The translations under genes and the position numbers were made by a program. Source: Bombyx mori (Eukaryota; Arthropoda; Insecta; Lepidoptera; Bombycidae). From it: 64,000 nt of DNA. This document shows positions 11,453 through 22,365 of this stretch, piece by piece. How positions within the stretch are numbered: position 1 is the first letter of the stretch; the number at the start of each line of letters is the position of its first letter. The stretch spans positions 12,717,501 to 12,781,500 of the forward strand of contig NC_085127.1 of assembly GCF_030269925.1 (NCBI RefSeq), written 5' to 3'. Under the pieces are notes generated by a model that saw nothing but the letters and a program-made list of their open reading frames with translations, did not search any database and was not told where the DNA came from.

Positions 11453-12186
11453 GGGTCGATTCGACCAAACAAGAGTAAATCTTATTCTTAGAATAACTCG
11501 TCAGTTAATCGAGAGTAAATCAATTTTACGTTTTACCATCTACAATTCTAAGAATAGTGGGCCTATTCGGGAATTGTTACTATACCGCCGTTTCGCACGG
11601 AATAACGGAGCTATTCGTAGAATAAAGTAATGGCGTCAGTCAGTCCAATCATCTGATTTCTGTCATTTCATAAATATTTATTCTGTTTTAATTTCAAGTC
11701 AACGCAATGCACTAAATTATTATTAATAGTCTGGCATTGTATAATGCAACGTTTAAACGAAAAAAGATAAAACCACACGACAAAACTTGACAATTCCCTC
11801 AAACAAACAACAAATAAAATTAATACGTTTGACAGCTAGATATCTTGTTAATGTATCGAACTGTTTATTTGTTTTTTGGTGTACAATAAAGAATACTCTC
11901 TCTCTCTCTATCTTACACTACAGCTACTTTTTCACACTAAAATACGGCAAAATCGAGTTGACCCTTGTATGCTCTTACACTATGCCGTTGTACAACAATA
12001 TTTATTTGCCGGGTTTTATTTTTGTTTACCATTCACTCTGCTATTCGCGTATTGTTATTCCTAGCGCAAGTATACTCTCGTTTACGTGAAAAAATGCCTA
12101 TGGATTTACTCGAGATTAAAATCATGGAATAGGTTATTCCTCGTATAGTTACTCGAGTATAAATTTAAGTTTGGTCGAATCCACCC
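11453..12186. mobile_element. PIF/Harbinger-like MITE, TTA target duplication
   Basis: The left end gggtcgattcgaccaaac and the complement of the right end gggtggattcgaccaaac agree at 17 of 18 bases. The element is flanked by TTA on both sides (11450-11452 and 12187-12189), the 3-bp TWA duplication typical of PIF/Harbinger. It is 734 bp with no transposase. Inside are repeated ctcgagt/ctcgagat motifs and a (ct)n run near 11898. Confidence 0.7.
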
Positions 12187-12231
12187 TTATTAAATTTAAT
12201 ATGGACGTGTAATTTGAGATCAAAGTTCCGA

Positions 12232-12425
12232 CTAGTGGTACGCAAACTAGGGGTCGCGACCTCTGTGGGGGCCGCAGGGGTCAGGTTGTTGGGGGTCACA
12301 ATTCTTATTTTTAGTAAGTTAAGCGGCTCTTAATAGACCACTGCCCGTCTAGGGGTCACCAGAAATTTTCTTTGTACACTTTTAGTCGGAAAAAAAATTG
12401 CGCACAACTGACTTAGACCACGCGT
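12232..12425. repeat. Possible hAT-like remnant
   Basis: The start (agtggtacgcaaactagggg) resembles the CAGTGGTNCNCAAA ends of many animal hAT elements, and a weakly complementary ttagaccac lies near 12410. No 8-bp duplication was found, so this is tentative. Confidence 0.3.
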
Positions 12426-12878
12426 GGTAGCAGATGTGGGGGGATGAAGTAATCAAGCCGTCATTGGCATCATGCTCAAACAAATTTATCACCATGATAT
12501 TAATTTCAGTCGCCACGGTGATTTATTGGATGTAAATCGGTACCCGAGATCTAGGGTCGGATCACACGACATAGAAACAGAGAGTATCCGGGCTGGTTGA
12601 ATGCGTAACATTTAATATTTAGTTTCAGTCATGTGATCAATATTCTGCAATGTATGTTGGCTGTTAATAGTCATTGTTTAAAACCACGTCGATTGCAATT
12701 TTACTTTTATATTGCTTTAAATCGGTTATTGTTGTTGTAGTCGTAGGGTATCGCGCTGGTACATAGGGCCCTCACAAATTGTTCTACTTGACCCGGTTTT
12801 TCTTCTTGCTTATATCGGTGAAAGATATTAACAACGTAAATTTCACCATTCATCTTGACACATCCTTATTTTTCTTCT

Positions 12879-13290
12879 TTCTCCCTACCTATTCTGATAG
12901 CCTTGAGAGGCTATTTCAGCTTCACCTTAGCGTGTAGGTGAGCTCTCGGGGCTCAAACCGGGAGTGTTGCTAACACTGACCCTGGCAAGAGCAGTGCTTC
13001 GCAGAATCTACCACCAGATCAGAAGCACTGAGAAGATTTGGCGAGAAACTCAGTGGGCTGTGTCTATGGGTTAATTTACTCGTCGAGCCCGTCGTCGCGA
13101 GCGACGGGTATTGGCGAGGACAGTGGTACTTGTGGTACCTAAAAGCACCGTTAATAGATTGGGAGGATCAGCAATGACGTGTTTTGGGTGACGCCAACTG
13201 TTTACCATTCGGTCCACAGGGTCGAGTATGTAATTACCGGCGGCCACGACAAGAGGGTTTTGGTGTCGTGCCGCCTTCTCAAAGTGGCTC
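12879..13290 (-). repeat. 5'-truncated LINE 3' end (family C)
   Basis: On the minus strand an ORF end (DPVDRMVNSWRHPKHVIADP ... SRRRARRVN, stop) is followed by a ~190-bp 3' UTR (cactgagtttctcgcc-like ... gagctcacctacac ...). The same peptide end and UTR recur at 14495, 15237, 35785, 41942 and 45015, showing one LINE family with a conserved C-terminus. The 12879 end is the 3' end. Confidence 0.65.
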
Positions 13291-13315
13291 AACGCTTGAG
13301 ACATGAGTACTGACG

Positions 13316-13390
13316 CCCGCCCCTTCAAGTCGGAACGCATAACTGCTTAGCGACAGAAATAGACAGGGCCGTGGTACCTACACGTAGACG
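13316..13390 (-). repeat. Bm1-type SINE fragment fused to a LINE
   Basis: About 75 bases match the SINE segment around cgcataactgctt...ggtggtacctac. It directly adjoins family C sequence with no intervening tail, so this is a rearranged junction. It lies just 3' of the Smn stop codon and may be part of the Smn 3' UTR. Confidence 0.5.
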
Positions 13391-13453
13391 AAACGTTCTA
13401 ACAACCGTTTTTTTTTTGCAACATAACCCTAAAATCTATGGCACGAGGAGCGG

Positions 13454-13606
13454 TTACCTTTTCATTCCCTGGTAGAGGCCGGTGTAGTAGCCGCTCATGT
13501 ACCAGCTCAGGAGCATCGAGGAGATCGCTTGCTGTTCCGAGTCCGTGTTGTCGCTTGTGAAGTTCATCGGGGGCGGAGGAGGGATGGGCATCTCCATCCC
13601 GCCCAG
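13454..13606 (-). CDS. Smn exon 6: proline run and YG box
   Basis: Acceptor tttccacag|ctg (right end). Reads [16 protein letters not shown], then an acidic/Gln linker, then the YG box, ending GMKR and TAA. The Y/G spacing of the box matches the SMN oligomerisation helix. The proline run is much shorter than in human SMN. A GT at aaaag|gtaacc just before the stop could be a donor for a further small exon. Confidence 0.9.
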   Translation of the reverse strand: MGGMEMPIPPPPPMNFTSDNTDSEQQAISSMLLSWYMSGYYTGLYQGMKR

Positions 13607-16600
13607 CTGTGGAAACGTTACGCGCATTGTCAACATAAACTTACGTACGAAGTTTTTTTTTATTTATTTTTTGACGTGACTACGTCTTATAATTCGATGG
13701 AGCCGGCTGCACGCACGCAAAAACATGACTCATGCGGCGTTACCTCGCTCTGAGGCGATGTGAGCGATGCATCCGCGTGGACAGCTGCTATACAATAATA
13801 CATTTACATGTTTTCGTCAAGTATGAAGTTTAGTGAAAAGTGAATGTGGTGTCAATTGTTTATAGCAACGATAATTGCGATAATTGAAAAATGAAATAAT
13901 TCCATCAGTATTTTCTTATGACGTTGTCACGTTCAACTATCGTCAGTAAACTGACTTTACAGACAACCGATTTTTTTTAATTGCTCAGATACGTGGACAA
14001 GCTCACAGCCCACCTGGCGTTAAGTGATTACTGGAGCCCATAGACATCTACAACGTAAATGCGCCACTCACCTTGAGATATAAGTTCTAAGGTCTCAGTA
14101 TAGTTACAACGGCTGCCCCACCCTTCAAACGGAACCGCATTACTGCTTCACGGCAGAAATAGGCCGTTCTAGTTTATTAGGTTTTTCTTCCATTTATACA
14201 GATGAGCATACATCGTGAGCGTCAGCAATGCCAGGGACAGAGCCAAGCCGCTACCTACCGTTCAATACTCTCCACAAGCCTCGTTTGAAGAAGGACATGT
14301 CATAGCGCTCGGGAAGCACCGTGGATGTGTTTTTGGGAAAACCGATCCGAATGTGCTACTGGCGAAGTTTCGAATTCTATTTTTATTTTTTATTGCGTAC
14401 ATGGATGGACGAGCTCACGGCCCACCTGGTGTAAGTTTTTGCTTCACGTATTAATATATAGATATAGGTCGCTTAAACTAAATAGCCTCTCGATATGATC
14501 GGAAACACGACCCTCTGAGAAGATCCGGCGAGAAACTCAGTGGGCTGTGTCTGTGAGTTAATTTCCACGACGAACCCCACGTCGCATTTGAGGGGTTCGA
14601 TGAGGGCGGTGACCGGTTCTTGAAATGCCTAAAAGCACCAATAGTGGATCGGGAGGATCCGAAATGACATATTTTGGTCGACGTCAACTATTTACTGTTC
14701 GGACCGCAGGATCGAGTATGAACTTTAGATCGACTAGGGACCCGCCCTCGCTTCGCTTCGGAAACTGTAATTTATTATTGATTTCTCCACTATTTAATGG
14801 ATGTTATTATACATATAAACCTTCCTCTTCAATCACTCTATCTATTAAAAAAAACCGCATCAAAATCCGTTGCGTAGTTTTAAAGATTTAAGCATACATA
14901 GGGATATAGGGACAGAGAAAGCGACTTTGTTTTATACTATGTAGTGATAGTGATGTGATTCAACGTTACAGAAATTCTTGAACACATATAAGGAGAAAAC
15001 GGTAGACTAATCCTGGATATTATTAAAACACTTACGTTTCTCAACGCTGCCATGTTAGGCATCGGTATTTCTGGTAATTCAAATCCAATGTTCCTACATT
15101 TTTTCACGGATTTCTTCTTCTTCGTTGGTTTTCTTGGAGTAGATCTATCTGTAAAGATCATTTACCATTTCTTTAAACAAATATTGAACATATTTATTTA
15201 TTTACTATGCATGCATCGCAAAAGTTTAGATTCATTTTTTTTCCCTACCTAAGCTGGTAGCCTAGAGAGGCTATTCCAGCGTAACCGTAACTAGTAGGTG
15301 AGCTCACGGGGCTCAAACCTGACGACGTTGCTAACACGAACCCTAGCAAGGGCCGCGCTTCGCAGAATCTACCACCGGATCGGAAACGCGACCCACTGAG
15401 AAGATTCGGCGAGAAACTCAGTGGGCTGTGTTTGCGAGTTCATTTACTCGCCGAGCCCTTCGTCGCAAGCGACGGGTTCGACGAGAACGATGACCGGTGC
15501 TTGAAGTACCTAGAAGCACCGTTAGTGGATCGGGAGGATCCGAGATGACGTGGTTTAGATTCCATTATCTGATGCTGACAGCAGCAGAATGCACCACATA
15601 CCCCAAGATAGAAATCTAAATTGTGTAGTCTAAAGGCTGCTCCAACCCTTCAAGCCAAAATCCATGTTTACTTCATGGCAGAACTAGAGAGGATAGCCTG
15701 ATCACCACTACCTCCTCACAATAAATTCCTCACGGCTTTTGCTGTTAAGTCCAAATGATAACAATTAAGACCACATGCTGCTAACTTAAATTAAAGTTTA
15801 AAAAAGGTAATCACCTGTACTCTCTGGACTGTGTACACCCCTGTCACTTCCAAACTGCATTCGATCAAGATCCGGAGACTGACTTCCAAAGCCATCGTCA
15901 CCATTATCCTGCAGCGCTTCTTCTATTTGACGGGTCCTCTCCTCATTTCCCAGACTTGGTTTTAGCGCGTTTAATGGCACTAACTCTGAATTTTCATAAC
16001 CTTAAAAATAGAGATACTTTTAGGAATTGAAAGTGTAATGTATTAGTGAGGGTAATTGTTCTCCTTTTGATAAAAGGATTGCTAAGTGCGGGTTGTATAA
16101 ACACAAACACACAATGAACTGATTTGTTACCCAACACATGTGCTATTATTAAATAATAACTTGTACTGGTGGTAGAACCGCTTGTGAGTCCGCGCGGGTA
16201 AGTACCACCATCCCGCCTATTTCTGCCGTGAAGCAGTAATGCGTTTCGGTTTGAAGGGTGGGGCAACCGTTGTAACTATACTTGAGACCTTAGAACTTAA
16301 TATCTCAAGGTGGGTGGCGCATTTACGTTGTAGATGTCTATGGGCTCCAGTAACCACTTAAGACCGTGAGCTCTGAGCCCATCCAACCATCTAATAAAAT
16401 AAAATAAAGAAATTTTCAATCCAGTTTTCCATTTTCCATTTTTTTTTATGATATCAACATCTACATTATAAAAAGATGACAGTTACAGACAGAATAGGTA
16501 TTTATTTCCTTTTATAGGTTCGTAATTCTCTTCATCATAATTTAATTTCTAACTTAAGATTATTAATACATAAATATTGAAACAGCAGTACCTAATATGT

Positions 16601-19600
16601 TTGAATATTGTAGAAAAATTATCAAAATAGATTAAGGGCAACTATACAAGAGTATATAATAAGCCAGAATTTTCTTAAGTTCTTTTCTTTACTTTTGCTT
16701 GTTCATTCTTATCTCCAGGGCTAATGTAACGTTTTTTTACAGGTTTTGTTACATCTATTTTTTACAGGTTGAGATGAGTTCTATCAGAATGTAAGTTTTT
16801 TTGTAAAAATCAAATTTGGGAATCATTGTCATTTGAAACTTTTTTGAGGTTTAAATCACACAACAAGTTTTGGCGAAATATTCTATATGCGATATAGTAT
16901 GAATCCTGGGAAATGTTTTCACCCACAACATTTAAAATGTATTACAAGCAGGTGAAATCATTACAAAAATCAGCAAAGAATAACTACTGGCATTGCTGAA
17001 GTCCACGGGCGACGGTATCTACTCACTATCAGGTGGGCTGTATGCTCGTCTGCCTACAAGGGCAATAAAAAAAAAACCTGTGGCTTGTTGCGGAGCGAAA
17101 TCTATAAAATACTTTACTTCTCACATCAGTTCTACGAGTTGTAATTGCAGTCCCTTATAGTGGCTACAGGCTCTCACTAACATCCGGCATAATCTGAATT
17201 TCCTTGCTTATTTAATCCTTATATATGAGTCGACTATTATCAAAGGCGGCAATCTGACTTTTGGACAATGATTGGTAAATCAGAAAAACGAATTATTGAC
17301 TTTGTATTCCATTGGCAGTCAGAAAACTCTTCGGAACGACATCTTAGATAAATAACAGGTTAACTATTAACCTTTATTTAATGCAGGTTTTGAACCGTAT
17401 TCTTTGAAGGAGACGATTATATTCAAATAAATCTGTATTGACATATCAATAAAAAAATTTTGTCCAAATGTACAGATTGCCGCCTTTGATAATAGACGAC
17501 TCATATATACTAATATTATAAAGAGGAAAGATTTGTTTGTTTGTTTGTTTCGAATAAGCTCCGAAACTACTGGACCGATTTGAAAAATTCTTTTTCCATT
17601 AGAAGCCGACATTGTCCCTGATGAACATAGGCTACTTTTTTTAAATTTTTTTTATTTTTTTTTTTTGTTTCATGTGTGTTTTAATGTTTCCGAAGCGAAG
17701 CGAGGGCGGGTTGCTAGTCCTTATATATACAATGTAGGCATGGTCGTTGCGCAACGTAAATGGTTATTGAAACTATCTATAGACAAAATTGCAATTAGCT
17801 AGTTTCGCTGTACTGCAATAACCTGCTAACATCTACTACCTCAATCACGTCACCGATCACGAACACGAATCACACAACGTTCGGCAATATTCGTTTAACC
17901 GCTCGGTCGGCAGCTATCGCGACACGCAGCCCTACCATCGGTTCGATTGAAATAGACAATCATCATTTTGTCTCTGTCACGCACACGACTGAGATGCATT
18001 TGACCTTTGACTTTTGAACTCTTAAAATAAGATTTAAAAAATTTAATTGTGAGTGCAAGTAGATGTCGAATTTTGTGGCCTTGAACCAGTTATTCACGAG
18101 TAGCGTGTTTAGCGACGCGTCGCTAAGTTTTAAGTTTAATTGCCAATTGAATAGTTAAAAATATAAAGTGTATACATAGTTGTTTAATTAATATAGATTA
18201 AGTTTATAGACCTTGTTAAAATCTATTATAAAGTACGATACGAACTCTTTAAAGAAGTAATGCTAACATATCCTATCCCTAAAGATAAATTACAAATAAA
18301 GTCGAACCTAATTACTGAAATATTAATCGCGATGCTAGCTGGTTCGTGTGCACATTAGTTTTCTACTAAACAAAACCCGCTATTACTCGCTACTGAAATA
18401 GCGCGTTTCAAAAGCTGCTATTGACATTTGATAGCTAGTTTCGTTTCGCTAACCGAAAATGCCGCTACAGCCCACCGCTAATACAATGTTATTAGAGTAG
18501 CTGATGGTACATTTAAAATTCTCACCTAAAAATCTCACAACACATTCAGTATCACTTATGACCCTCAAGATAAAAGCTTCATATTCAAGTCCATCCCCTT
18601 CATAAACGGCCCGACAAGGCATGCCAGCTTTCCATTCAGTTTCTTTCTTATTTGAAGACGTAGGGCGGGATTTGCCTTTGAGTTTACCTGTAATTATTTT
18701 ATATCAAGATATGATTACTTAGTTTTCTTAGAAAAGTGCTTCAAGATCTACTTAATGATGATATTGAATATATAATTGAATGTTGTGTTTAAGATGCCTA
18801 TTAATTTTTCACTATTTAATGTAACTGCAGGCAGATCACGGTGGTGAATAAAAACAGGAGAAATAATGTCTTTGACTGAAAAACCAGTACTATGTTTAAA
18901 ATAGTTTTTTTTTTAAAATGATTTTTAACTTTTGAAGACCTCCATTTTATATTTGTATGATAGTTTCATTATAAAATAAAACATTTAATAAAACTTTATT
19001 GAATTTCATTTAATTATTATTTTCCATTATTGAAAACAGTCTCACAATCTACCAAGTCTGTCCATCATTAATAACTCTCAATATATGTATTTTTTAATGA
19101 AATAGCCCCTGGGTATTGAAACACTTAGGTCCTGATCTTGATTTCTATCTCTTGAGGATTATTGCAAATTTTGTACTAATTTTACTGATTGTTTTGTTTT
19201 TTGGCTTTCTGCCCCATTTTATATATTTAGAAGATAATTAAAAATTAATTTAAAATTAATTAGATAAACAATTATTCTGTATCAATACCAAATAAATAAT
19301 ATTCTGTATAAATACCTAATAGCTAGCAACTCACTTCTTTATCATAAGATTAACTTAGTACTAAATACTCATAGTTGGGGTAACAACAAATAGAAGATCT
19401 TCCAGCTAGTGGGTAAAATTGCTCAGTACACCAATGGTCCAAATATTATTGTTTGAAACTTGTTTATACCAATAATGTAAAAAGGTAACCAATAAAGGTA
19501 AAGGTAACCAATATGTAAGAAAAAAATAATAAACCTAAAAACTTGTATATCAAATGTATCTCGAAAATGTTGTTGGCGAGGTTCAGGCGTCATAGCTACC

Positions 19601-20047
19601 TGTTACACATTTATTTACTATATATACAAATACATTCCACATATTTTACAATAAACTTGTTAAAGTTAACAAATTGCATGTGACTGTGCAGCTATGTTAT
19701 GTTGGCAACTGCCAAGCTGCGGCAAAATAGTTGCATCTTAAATTATTATTAATAGATAGCTTGCGGTAAGTATTAAATATGATACCTTTGTTACCATGCT
19801 CTGTATTAGTAGACATTGCTACTCTCTTTGCGACTTCAGCGTTTGCCATTTTCAGTGCTTTGTCGTACGCATCATTCAATTTCTTGTCGTCCCACACATC
19901 TTCCTCTTCTTCTTCTTCAGTTTCAGACTGAAATCAAACAGTAAAATCGGTTGTTATTTTAAAGGTAGGTAAGTAAAAATTTATATTTTAGAATATGATA
20001 CTCGCTATATTCATTCCCCTAACGTACAAAATTTCGCTTTTAGACAT
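13454..20047 (-). CDS. Survival motor neuron protein (SMN), 6 exons
   Basis: Join (minus) 20047-20024, 19927-19786, 18687-18526, 16000-15815, 15148-15036, 13606-13454: 780 nt, 259 residues, all phases consistent. SMN is the core of the SMN-Gemin complex that loads Sm proteins on spliceosomal snRNAs in the cytoplasm and nuclear bodies. Domains: acidic run then [18 protein letters not shown] (residues 19-36), the Gemin2-binding helix; Tudor domain about 73-119 with cage-type residues in VYEGDG, EYEA, RFLG and YEN, which binds dimethylarginine tails of Sm proteins; Lys-rich stretch about 176-190; short proline run 216-222; YG box about 236-256 ([18 protein letters not shown]), the self-association helix. 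Length lies between fly (about 226) and human (294). Uncertain: the first eight residues (weak donor GTTAGG) and whether aaaag|gtaacc is a donor instead of the stop region. Introns carry SINE, LINE and Helitron copies. Confidence 0.9.
13980..14168 (-). repeat. Bm1-type SINE, 5'-truncated
   Basis: Reads from the cagatacgtgga end through taacaccag-like, ttgagatataagttctaagg and attactgcttcacggcagaa. Intron 5 of Smn. It breaks off at 14168 instead of continuing to the usual ccaccagt end. Confidence 0.7.
14199..14340 (-). repeat. Family B LINE 3' fragment
   Basis: Matches gccagggacagagccaagcc through agcgctcgggaagcaccgtg of the 4219-5128 LINE. No A-tail; an internal fragment abutting SINE pieces on both sides. 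Confidence 0.65.
14372..14462 (-). repeat. Chimera of SINE end and Helitron end
   Basis: 14372-14432 is the 3' end of a Bm1-type SINE (ggacgagctcacggcccacc). It passes directly into 14433-14462, which matches the terminal bases of the Helitrons at 47780-48197 (gcttcacgtattaatatata). The clean fusion implies a deletion or insertion between two older repeats. Confidence 0.5.
14495..14725 (-). repeat. Family C LINE fragment
   Basis: Contains the shared gagaaactcagtgggctgtg, the region encoding the conserved ORF end, and cgggaggatccgaaatgaca. Truncated at both ends; Smn intron 5. Confidence 0.6.
14734..14947 (-). mobile_element. Short non-autonomous Helitron
   Basis: Minus-strand 5' TC at 14947 and 3' CTAG at 14734-14737, flanked by A and T as Helitrons require. 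The 3' part carries the cgaagcgaagcgagggcggg motif also seen at 17717 and 25507. 214 bp, no coding capacity, 88 bp from Smn exon 5. Confidence 0.7.
15036..15148 (-). CDS. Smn exon 5: basic linker
   Basis: Acceptor tttacag|at completes Asp (g|at); donor aac|gtaagt. Encodes [16 protein letters not shown], a basic patch in the position of the nucleic-acid/localisation segment of other SMN proteins, then a hydrophobic [14 protein letters not shown]. Confidence 0.85.
15237..15556 (-). repeat. Family C LINE 3' end
   Basis: Relatively complete 3' portion with UTR ends gagctcacggggctcaaacc and ccaccggatcggaaacgcga. Smn intron 4, sense with the gene. Confidence 0.65.
15815..16000 (-). CDS. Smn exon 4: Tudor end and acidic linker
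   Basis: Acceptor ttaag|gt completes the Gly of [11 protein letters not shown], the last Tudor strand. It then encodes an acidic/polar linker ([20 protein letters not shown]) of unknown role, and the donor aca g|gtgatt. Confidence 0.85.
16162..16408 (+). repeat. Bm1-type SINE, 5'-truncated
   Basis: Runs from tggtggtagaaccgcttgtg to an A/T-rich tail (taataaaataaaataaag). Antisense in Smn intron 3. Confidence 0.75.
16975..17075 (+). repeat. Family B LINE 3' end, very short
   Basis: Only the last ~80 bases of the family B UTR (ctgaagtccacgggcgacgg ... gtctgcctacaagggcaata) plus A-tail. Confidence 0.65.
17222..17508. mobile_element. Inverted-repeat element (MITE-like)
   Basis: The left arm atatgagtcgactattatcaaaggcggcaatctg and the complement of the right arm at 17465-17508 are nearly identical over about 45 bases. 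Interior has no ORF of note. The right arm overlaps the start of the Helitron at 17501. Superfamily not determined. Confidence 0.6.
17501..17717 (+). mobile_element. Short non-autonomous Helitron
   Basis: Starts TC with tactaatattataaagagga nearby and ends cgagggcgggttgCTAG|T. The 5' flank is C rather than the expected A, probably because the neighbouring inverted element shares the terminal bases. Smn intron 3. Confidence 0.65.
18526..18687 (-). CDS. Smn exon 3: Tudor domain core
   Basis: Acceptor attacag|gt completes Gly; donor tta g|gtgaga. Encodes a basic lead-in ([14 protein letters not shown]), then [20 protein letters not shown] and [18 protein letters not shown] strands. The aromatic/acidic residues align with the human Tudor cage (Trp102 replaced by Tyr, Tyr109 kept, Tyr127 replaced by Phe), from memory of the human protein. 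Confidence 0.88.
19786..19927 (-). CDS. Smn exon 2: Gemin2-binding helix
   Basis: Acceptor gatttcag|tct; donor aaa g|gtatca. Reads [20 protein letters not shown], then [19 protein letters not shown]...AYDKA is the diagnostic SMN N-terminal motif. Confidence 0.9.
20024..20047 (-). CDS. Smn predicted exon 1 (8 codons)
   Basis: caaaATG opens MSKSEILY, then a GT (gttagg) in phase 0 with exon 2 across a ~96-nt intron. The reading continues VRG beyond the donor, reminiscent of the LFRRG before WDD in human SMN, so the true boundary or start may differ. Confidence 0.5.
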
Positions 20048-21797
20048 TTTGATGTGGATTGTAAATTAGATACTCTTTTAAGTATTTTTTTGTATTTAAA
20101 TTTTCTTTTAGCTAGAATTTTGTTTCTAATGTAAATTGAAAATTATGCTTTGACACTTGATGTTACAGAGACTTGACAGTGAGTTCTATTTTCCAACAGT
20201 AAAGGCAGAGATATCACAACGTACAGCTTAATCTTTTGTAAATTTTTTTTAAATCTTCAATTTTACGCCATTTACGACATCATAGGATCTTAGACTTGAC
20301 ATTTGATGAAGACGAATAATTGTTTGTTTGTTATGTATGTACATTGGACAGGCAAAGAGAAACTAGACGATTTATCTAAATTTTTTACAACAAAGGTCGA
20401 AAACAGAACTGCTGGGAAACTGTGGAATTATAAACATATCTATAATTTAATGTAATCGGATCATGTGAAGCGAGAACACAGTAAGTGTTGAACAAGATTA
20501 TATGAGATGATTTCTCAAGAAATTGTGGGAAATGAAGTTAATGAAATTTTTTACAGTACACGAGACGTTCAGTGACTTTGTTTCATTTTTTCAAACATTC
20601 TCCATAACAGGTTTTTCACCATTTCGCTCCGAAACTTTTTTTTCCTAAAACAGAGTATCCATGGAAAGTTTGATTTTTCATGTCCTTGACACTTGCAATG
20701 TAATCGTAAGACACCCATTGTGTTGGCGACATGGAGTTAATAAGTACCTACAACAGTAACTCTATGGTTGGCGATTTCACGTGTTTGTATGTGACAGGCA
20801 AATATTAAAACTACTTTCTAGTAAGAGGTTTGTTGAGTATGCGGTGTGTGCGACAAAAAAGTATTTTTTGTTTCAACAAGACAAACATTAATATTATTTT
20901 TCGAATGTTCCCTTCATTTGCGCTAAAAGTGTGACAAAGTCCATGTAGGTACGGGTAAAAGGGACAAAATAGGGCTATTTCTTTTAATTTCGTTGATTGA
21001 GAAGCTTGAAACTTTCTAGCTTTTTCTGCCATAAGTCTTACCGTCTGATAATGATTTCAACTTAACACTTCTGGTTGTTTCTCAGAAGAACGGATTTAAG
21101 TGTAGGACAGACAGATGGACGGACGAACAGCAAAGAAATTATGTTAGAGTCCATTTTACTCTTTTGGAACAGAACTCTAAAAAATATATTTTCGTTGAAC
21201 ATTATTTATGGCAATACTGTTTATTTTTTTACTCAAGATTTGTGTCGCATCCATTACTTGCTCACCTTTGTACGGACATTATTACCCGATACATCACTAG
21301 ATAAAATATTTCAGTAACGCTCTTCGCGACCGTCATTATTCAAGCTGCATTATCATAGCGTCGTTTACATCATTGAAATATTCTCAAGAGGGTCCCTATG
21401 TCGTTACGAGAACCACAGTAATGATGTGTTTGATAGTCGATCATCACTCCAACCATTGAATGGAAGAAAAATAGCATGGATACATTGTTGTGAAAAATTT
21501 AGATAGGCTGATTTTTTTCTATTTTCGTGTGTTGTATTTATCGATTTTGCACCAAAGTCAATGATTATAAGATGGGACCTCCGTTTCGAACAGATATGTT
21601 AAAAATATTTATATATATTTTAGTAACGTCTGAAAATAGAGCTGCCATAAAATCAATAGAGATAATTTAGGAGGTATCTAAGGCAGATAATTAAACATTA
21701 AGTGTTGGTGTGTGACGAAAAAAGGAAGAAATACAGAAAGGCATAACTAAACTAGCCAGATTTATGTGAGGTATAAATATAACACTTGTTGTAGAAC
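20048..21797. other. Smn upstream region
   Basis: AT-rich. The Smn promoter should lie in the first few hundred bases but no motif is convincing. No other gene or repeat recognised. Confidence 0.35.
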
Positions 21798-21930
21798 TGG
21801 GAGTTAGAACTAACGTATTAAAGTGGGTGGCGGCATTTACGTCTATCTATAGGCTATAGTAACTATTTCACATCACACGAGCCGAGAGCTTGTCCATTCA
21901 TCTACGTAAATAATAATATGCAAATAAAAA
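21798..21930 (+). repeat. Degenerate Bm1-type SINE 3' part
   Basis: Diverged match to agaacttatatctc...ggtgggtggcgcatttacg...tgtccacccatct. Much older than the other copies. Confidence 0.45.
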
Positions 21931-22164
21931 ACATTCAAATTGGCCAATGGCACCGCTCACACTGAAACAAAAGTTTCTGTTACTGAAATAAGATTATTAA
22001 ACTACACCAATACAGGGATTTCGAATCCTAATATTTAGTCTCCAACCAGAAATCCGTTTACCGGTGATCAGGGTCACCGACCATTAAATCTAAGAAGTGA
22101 TTGAAAATTTAGAGAAAAGATCTATCCGATGATTTACAAGCGAAGCAAATTATCCCTTAGAAAT

Positions 22165-22365
22165 AACCCACAGACACAGCCCACTGAGTTTCTCGCCGGA
22201 TCTTCTCAGTGGGTCGCGTTTCCGATCCGGTGGTAGATTCTACGAAGCACGGCGCTTGCGAGGGTTCGTGTTAGTAATATCGTCCGGTTTTAGCCCCGTG
22301 AGCTCACCTACTAGCCCGGTGATGCTGATATTGTCTTTCTAGACCATCAGCATAGATAAAAAAAA
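22165..22365 (+). repeat. Family C LINE 3' UTR
   Basis: Runs from acagacacagcccactgagt to the agaccatcagcatagataaa tail. Only the 3' UTR is present. Confidence 0.65.

Noticed and set aside
11787..12089. 100-codon ORF
   Set aside because: Inside the PIF/Harbinger-like MITE; not a transposase.
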